Source of the DNA: Rhizophagus irregularis
Taxonomy: Eukaryota; Glomeromycota; Glomeromycetes; Glomerales; Glomeraceae
Assembly (NCBI RefSeq): GCF_026210795.1
Contig: NC_089439.1
Coordinates: forward strand, 3,658,001 to 3,722,000
DNA: 64,000 bases
Reading direction: 5' to 3'
Position 1 is the first letter of the stretch; the number at the start of each line of letters is the position of its first letter. Shown piece after piece: positions 58,901-64,000 of the stretch. Made by a program: the position numbers and the translations under genes. The notes beneath the pieces are model-generated. The model was not told the DNA's origin and did not search any database. It saw only the letters and a list, made by a program, of their open reading frames with translations.

Positions 58901-59203
58901 TTTAATCTAGTTTTCGAAAAAAAAAAATTCATACTTCAAAAAACTACTAGCTTATTTAAAATAGAGATGTGTATGTGAAAAATATTATTTATTTGATATT
59001 AACAATAATTACAAGTTTATTAAGTTTTAAAATTATTAATCATTAGCCAAGCTATACAGGGTTAACATGAATTATAAAGAAATCGAACTTTTTTTTACTA
59101 AATAGTAATAGGTAGTAATAACTATATTATTTTTCTTAAAAAATCATGTCATGTATTGATTGTAAATTAATCAAATCGAACCTGGATTAAATATATAAAG
59201 TAA

Positions 59204-59400
59204 TCAAAATTTTACATTTTTGGCACCTAACTCGCATTTTTTATTAGCACAATCATAGCAAATATTGTGTTCAATACAACAACACATTTGATATGGTGTG
59301 CAATTTTCACAACCAGCGAGAGCTGTTTTAATATGTATAATAGTACAAACATGAAAAGAGTAACTAAATGCATGAAATTAAAATGTCTCGGATTCATCAT
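59204..59400 (-). pseudogene. Decayed homologue of the secreted Cys-rich peptide
   Basis: On the minus strand a start region MMNPRHFNF matches MNPRYLISF of the intact gene at 60880, but one extra T and further indels shift the frame within the signal peptide. The mature region is open in the corrected frame: IKTALAGCENC, TPYQMCCCIEHNICYDC, ANKKCELGAKNVKF, then TGA. Its eight cysteines follow the same framework (C-x2-C-x5-CCC-x5-C-x2-C-x4-C) as the intact gene. So this is either a recent pseudogene or a gene with unusual splicing in the leader. Orientation is opposite to the intact paralogue. Confidence 0.7.
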
Positions 59401-59563
59401 AGTGAAATTGGGTTAAATATGCAATCATTATAAAGTAATGAGTTGTTTTTTGAAATTGATTGTCGGGAAGAACTATAGTTATGATAAAATCATAAGGTGC
59501 AAAGGGAGAACCTTTTTATATCTTTCGCGTAAGTTTGAAAATCAATCGTCAGAAACAACCATT

Positions 59564-60195
59564 AACGGGGTAACAGATTCACCTAGAGCTGAACAAATAG
59601 GAATAAAATTAGCACTACCCAAAGATTTTGTCCAATAAGGTTACGTTAATTCAGGAATCAATCATATGCATAAAAAAAAATTTTTTTGTTCGTGAAAATA
59701 TATCAGACACAGTAATGGGCAAGGTCAGGGTCTGGTTAATTTCACTTTCTGACAATCATTATTCCTACGATCATTTCACTGACAATCATTACTCCGACGA
59801 TCATTACTCCGACGATCATTTCAACCGACAATCTTTTTTCTTCAGGTCATCTCACTGACATTTTAACGTTATCTAATTTAATATATGCAAATATATGCAG
59901 TACATTATACATAGCTTCAAATTTTTTTTTATTATCGCATATCATTTACTATCATTTTTAGCTGTGTCCTATAAAAACGAAATGTGTTTATATTTGTACT
60001 CGCGTGTAATAAATGTCTAAAAAAGCACCATTTTATTTAAATTTGTTTCGGACAAAAATGGTGCTTTTTAGACGTTTTTTACACATGAACACAAATATTT
60101 CATTTTTATAGGGTATGATGAGCAAAATAATTTATTTTCCTTAAAAATCAGCAAAATGAACTGTCGATGAAGGTGAAGTAATTGTTGGTGAAATT
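59564..60195. repeat. Duplicated segment, copy 1 (with hairpin MITE)
   Basis: Matches 63375-63945 in the same orientation. Both have ATTAA(C/T)GGGGTA(A/G)CAGATT, a long conserved stretch around AGCACTACCCAAAGATTTTG, GACAATCATTATTCCTACGA, the hairpin MITE, and CAAAATGAACTGTCGATGAA. Copy 1 has additional GACGATCATTACTCC units. Confidence 0.8.
59967..60113. mobile_element. Hairpin MITE family, copy 2 (147 bp)
   Basis: Starts TCCTATAAAAACGAAATGTG and ends CATTTTTATAGGG; arms pair through AAATGTCTAAAAAAGCACCA and its inverse. It is preceded by AGCTGTG and followed by TATGATGAG. It was inherited with the surrounding duplicated segment and is therefore at the same site as copy 3. Confidence 0.85.
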
Positions 60196-60759
60196 AACAA
60201 AACCAATTGGCCTTACCCATTGCTGTGTCCATTTTCATAAAAATTCGATACGAGCATCAATAAAAAGTTATTTCCGCAAGTAAATAATTCCGGGATTTTA
60301 CGGAATGATAATTCCTTATTATATTTCGATCTTCAAATTCTTTAATTCTGTGATTCACAAGATGATTATTAGTAAATGGAATTCAAAGTGCATAGCAAAT
60401 TCACGAAGTTAAATTATCTTCAATTTATATTATTGTGCTTTTCAAAATTGTGACTAGTAACCCATGAAAAAGTGATTATTCTAAATTATTTTATAAAAAA
60501 GTTTTAAATTTGAAGCCGTATTAATACAAAATTGGATATTTTACCCGACAATCGTCTCATTTAATTTTCGGATCGGCAGAAGACCAGAAGTTCAGCGTGA
60601 AACTTTTGTATAAAAAAGAAAAAAAAGTATCAGTAAGGGGCAATGTCAGATACTGACCGAGTCCTGGTAATTTCTATTGCTAATTTGTGTAAACATCGGA
60701 CAGTCTTATTATGATTATTCCAATGGTTGATTGTGAAATTGATTTACCTACGCGATAGA
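60196..60759. other. Spacer upstream of the secreted peptide gene
   Basis: AT-rich with no coding frame recognised. It leads into the promoter at 60760. Confidence 0.4.
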
Positions 60760-60766
60760 TATAAAA
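60760..60766 (+). promoter_or_regulatory. TATA box of the Cys-rich peptide gene
   Basis: TATAAAA lies 113 bp before the start codon at 60880, with pyrimidine-rich and A-rich leader sequence between, consistent with a compact fungal promoter. Confidence 0.5.
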
Positions 60767-60879
60767 TGGTCTCTCTTTTACACCTTTTGATTTTTTCATA
60801 ACTATTAGTTCTCTCAGTACAATCAATTTTAATAACAACACATCACTCATAATAATTACACATTTAACTCAATTTCATC

Positions 60880-61056
60880 ATGAATCCGAGATATTTAATT
60901 TCATTTATTTATCTCACTCTTCTCATATTTTGTACTATTAATATTAAAACAACTCTCGCTGATGATGGTTGTGATGGAAAATGTAAGCTACCCCTAAAAT
61001 GTTGTTGTATAAAAGAACCCGAAACTTGCTTTTGTACTACTGGTGGATGTTTCTAG
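60880..61056 (+). CDS. Small secreted cysteine-rich peptide, 58 residues
   Basis: Single exon. The first 27 residues (MNPRYLISFIYLTLLIFCTI, NIKTTLA) form a typical signal peptide with likely cleavage after TLA. The mature part of about 31 residues holds eight Cys: C31, C35, C41-C42-C43, C50, C52 and C57, framework C-x3-C-x5-CCC-x6-C-x1-C-x4-C. It fits up to four disulfides or a metal-binding fold. Too short for common gene finders; I do not recognise a named family. A homologue with the same framework lies inverted at 59204-59400. Small secreted Cys-rich proteins of AM fungi are often host-induced effector candidates, but nothing here proves that role. No catalytic motif is visible. Confidence 0.78.
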   Translation: MNPRYLISFIYLTLLIFCTINIKTTLADDGCDGKCKLPLKCCCIKEPETCFCTTGGCF

Positions 61057-61759
61057 ATATCATATCGATTTTGATTTTGATTATTCTTCTTAAAAAATCA
61101 TTCCATAATGAATATTCCTTCTTCATATTTATTAATGTTATTATTTCTTCTTACTATTTTTGGCTTGCCTGTGTAGTTAAGACGTATAAATTATACAAGC
61201 AAGCGTCTTTTTGAGGCTTAAATTGATGAAGTTATATCAAAAATTAATCTCTTAAATATACTGATTTTTTTTTTTAAAAAAAAATATGAATTGTTCTTTA
61301 TTTTCGAAAACTTTAAATTGTAATCATTGTCCAATTTTCATTCAGTATTCGTGTAGTTGAATCAAATTTTATTTTTTTGTAAAAACTGAAATCAAATGTA
61401 CAATTATTGTAAGATTTATTACATTTAATAAACAGAAATTACAATTTGTAGCTATTATTTATTAAATTCGTACAATTTTTTCAATATTTTTTTTAAATTT
61501 CATATGAAATTTATGAATTTTGTAATATAAATCTGTAATTAAATTATTCATCACTTTTAGTCTACTTTTGTCAATAAATAATTTTCACGTAGTTAAAAAA
61601 TAATTATATTGACGAAAATAATTTACTAACTAACTTACATATATACCGCTATCGCTATTCTATAATTTCGCACGTTATTTAGGAAATTCCTGTTTATTTG
61701 ATTCCGAAATTCGAACACATGTGTTCCAAAGAAAAACAATTCACTGGTCGAAGTGGTAT
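61057..61759. other. 3' flank of the peptide gene
   Basis: A 71-codon frame at 60999-61214 overlaps the peptide gene in another frame and continues with hydrophobic residues; I judge it a shadow. A T/A tract lies near 61267-61286. No other feature. Confidence 0.4.
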
Positions 61760-61900
61760 AGTTTCCACTATGGAAACCTTGGTGTACGTGATTGAAACTT
61801 GTCCAATTTGCATAACATTTCCATAACACTTCCACAAAAAATGGAAACTTCATTGAAATCTGGCATACACCATGGAAAATTGGACAGGTTTCTGATAGTA
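61760..61900. repeat. Imperfect inverted repeat with GGAAAC motifs
   Basis: GAAACTTGTCCAATTT (about 61793) pairs with AAATTGGACAGGTTTC (about 61878), one mismatch. Outer GGTGTAC and TACACC also pair. GTTTCCACTATGGAAAC at 61768 is a separate palindrome. Confidence 0.5.
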
Positions 61901-61974
61901 TAAACTTCATGTAAATCATACTATATCTTCGACCTGTGATTAGTAGAGAAGGAATAAAAGAACTAATAAATAAA

Positions 61975-62110
61975 TTCATCCATAAACTTATCATACATAT
62001 TCTAAATTGATTCAAAATTTTATGTATTATAAAAAACATCCTTCCCTTGAAATATATTTAATTTCGATGCAATCAATTATAATGTAAATTGAGTGATTTT
62101 CTCAATGACT
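61975..62110. repeat. Second copy of the 58725-58900 segment
   Basis: Same order of blocks as the first copy, including ATATATTTAATTTCGATGCA, in the same orientation. With the pair 59564/63375 it shows that the locus around the Cys-rich peptides was duplicated. Confidence 0.65.
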
Positions 62111-63195
62111 AACTAGAGTCATACCCTAGGGCCGGTGACCGGCCCTTACTAAGAGTATGATATATACGCATAAATTTTAACACTTATTGGCAGAAATAAA
62201 AGTATTGGTAAGATATAATTTAATTTCGTTTAAAATAAATAAATAATTTATTTATTTTTTTTTCATCTAAAATAATTTAATTTATTGTTTTTTACGTTTT
62301 GATTTAATAATCTAGTAATTGGCCTTAAAATAATTTTTTTAAAAATTTTTTTTTCGTTTCTAACCAAAATAAAATTATTCAATAAAATTTATTTCACACG
62401 ATTAATATATAATTTTTTTTTAATAAATTAATTTATGTAATATATTATATACTGTATTTTAATAAATCAATTCACATAATTTTTTTTTTAATAATTAAAT
62501 TCATATAATGTTTTTTAATAATTAAGTTTGTATTATGTTTTTTAATTATAATTTTTTTTTACTAATAAATATTTTTTTAATAAATAAATTTAATAAAATT
62601 CGGGTATATCATATATATATATATATATATATATTTTAATAAAATTCGGATATATAATATATATTTTTTTATATATTTTTTGATCGGGTTCATTTAAGAA
62701 CGTTTAAATTATTTCAGCCGCTTTATTCCCATTATAATTAATCACAAAAATTAGCCTCCTGAACAATGTATATGAATAATAAATATTTCCTTGATATTAA
62801 TATATGGTTAGCTCTCAGATGTTTGATCAACCAATTCGGATCATATCGCAGATCATGATCTGATCAAAAAAAATTTTTTTTTTTATTGTTCGTAATATTG
62901 ATATCAATATCAACTCAACTCAATATCAATTCAATATCAATTCAATATCATTATTAATTCAATATCAATATCAATATCAATATCAATATATATAAAAATG
63001 CTCCCCATACTTAGCGCATAAGAGCTAATCAAATTAATGAATTTCTCCTTCCTTTCCGGGATAGCCAATTAGCATAGCAACCAATCACAAGAAATACTGA
63101 TCACTATTAAAATGAAGATCACCTGATATCATTAACTATATAGTATATAGTGTCAACATGATACATTATTAATAAATTACTTTTTGTAAATCATT
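62111..63195. other. AT-rich region with microsatellites
   Basis: (AT)n at 62611-62634, flanked by two copies of TAATAAAATTCGG(G/A)TATAT. An ATATCA/ATTCAATATCA array lies at 62898-62990. A palindrome-like GGGCCGGTGACCGGCCC at about 62130-62146 is strikingly GC-rich for the region. No gene. Confidence 0.5.
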
Positions 63196-63360
63196 TCAAT
63201 ATGTCGGGAAAATTTCTGTCGGGATATGTGTTGTCGGTATAATGTCCATTAGGGAATGTGTCATGTCGGTAAAACATACATTCGGGAATATGTCTTGTCG
63301 GGTAATCGTTGTCGGGCAAAGGGTATGTCGGGAAAAGGGTTGTCGGGAAATCGTGGTGTA
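63196..63360. repeat. Cluster of TGTCGGG motifs
   Basis: About nine copies of TGTCGG(G/T)A-type motifs, all in the same orientation, at irregular spacing. The same motif fills the arms of the hAT-like MITE at 7746-8318, so this may be the subterminal part of a related element. Confidence 0.6.
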
Positions 63361-63374
63361 ACCCATTAAGGTTA

Positions 63375-63945
63375 CATTAATGGGGTAGCAGATTTCACCT
63401 TGATCTGAACAAATAGGAATAAAATTAGCACTACCCAAAGATTTTGTCCAATAAGGTTACGTTAGTTCAGGAATCAATCATATGCATAAAAAAAAAAATT
63501 TTAAATATGTCAGGGTCCTGGTTAATTTCACTTTCCGACAATCATTATTCCTACGATCATTTCACCAACAATCACAATTACTTCACCGACAACCTTTTTT
63601 TCTTCAGGTCATCTCACTGATATTTTAACGTTATCTAATTAAATATATGCAGTACATAGCCCAAATTTTTTTATTATCGCATATCATTTACTATCATTTT
63701 TAGCTGTGCCCTATAAAAACGAAATGGGTTAATATTTGTACTCGCGTGTAATAAATGTCTAAAAAAGTACCATTTTATTTAAATTTTGTTTCGGACAAAA
63801 ATGGTGTTTTTTAGACGTTTTTTACACATGAACACAAATATTTCATTTTTATAGGGTGTGATGAGCAAAATAATTTATTTTCCTTAAAAATCGGCAAAAT
63901 GAACTGTCGATGAAAGTGAAGTAATTGTCGGTGAAATTAACCAGC
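63375..63945. repeat. Duplicated segment, copy 2 (with hairpin MITE)
   Basis: Direct copy of 59564-60195. The two share several blocks of 30-60 identical or nearly identical bases. It ends exactly where MITE copy 4 is inserted. Confidence 0.8.
63709..63856. mobile_element. Hairpin MITE family, copy 3 (148 bp)
   Basis: CCCTATAAAAACGAAATGGG to CATTTTTATAGGG; flanked on both sides by TGTG (63705-63708 and 63857-63860), a candidate 4-bp target duplication. The empty-site relative at 58440-58560 has a single TGTC here. Confidence 0.85.
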
Positions 63946-64000
63946 CCCTATAAAAACGAAATGTATTAAATTTGTTGTTCATGTGTAATAAATGTCTAAA
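63946..64000. mobile_element. Hairpin MITE family, copy 4 (cut by window edge)
   Basis: The first 55 bases, CCCTATAAAAACGAAATGTA through AATGTCTAAA, are identical to the left arm of copy 1 at 57638. It is inserted in the duplicated segment at a point where the first copy (about 60190) has none. Confidence 0.8.

Noticed and set aside
60999-61214. 71-codon hydrophobic frame overlapping the Cys-rich peptide gene
   Set aside because: Out of frame with the signal-peptide gene, begins inside it with a non-ATG codon, and the hydrophobicity follows from T-rich sequence.

Overview
The window looks like nuclear DNA of an arbuscular mycorrhizal fungus of the Rhizophagus type (Glomeromycotina). This is inferred from very AT-rich spacers, short GTAAGT...AG introns of 73-90 bp, a tandem family of BTB-BACK-TLDc genes, a Sel1-repeat protein, an F-box/LRR protein, a microsomal P450 family, a secreted acid phosphatase, and many small transposons and decayed genes. 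No bacterial-style operons, rRNA or tRNA genes were seen.

Layout. 1-4.4 kb: the 3' end of an unknown gene, a small MITE and a secreted acid phosphatase (2283-3164). 4.4-12.7 kb: a direct duplication of about 3 kb units, each holding a two-exon P450 on the minus strand and, upstream, the 5' part of an unrecognised gene; the copy in the first unit is split by a hAT-like MITE with an 8-bp target duplication. 12.9-20.5 kb: a second, internally deleted hAT element with a BED-finger fragment, then decayed coding scraps. 20.5-34.4 kb: three BTB-BACK-TLDc genes with an identical intron position, interrupted by a three-exon P-type IIC (Na,K-ATPase-like) cation pump. 35-40.5 kb: a graveyard holding a third P450 relic, an ADE1-like SAICAR synthase pseudogene, a C-terminal scrap of ATIC (ADE16/17) and a frameshifted low-complexity gene. 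41.9-43.2 kb: a Sel1-repeat protein. 43.2-51.5 kb: gene-free, with nested inverted repeats. 51.5-53 kb: an F-box/LRR protein. 53-64 kb: mostly repeats, including four copies of a hairpin MITE, and one intact 58-residue secreted peptide with eight cysteines (60880-61056) plus a decayed homologue on the opposite strand (59204-59400).

How it fits together. The genes form no obvious pathway. They are typical accessory content of such a genome: membrane transport, secreted phosphate scavenging, P450 oxidation, and BTB or F-box proteins that could act as ubiquitin-ligase adaptors. The most novel items are the secreted Cys-rich peptide family, the hAT and hairpin MITEs whose target sites can be read directly, the apparent sequence homogenisation among TLDc genes, and unusual ion-site residues in the cation pump.
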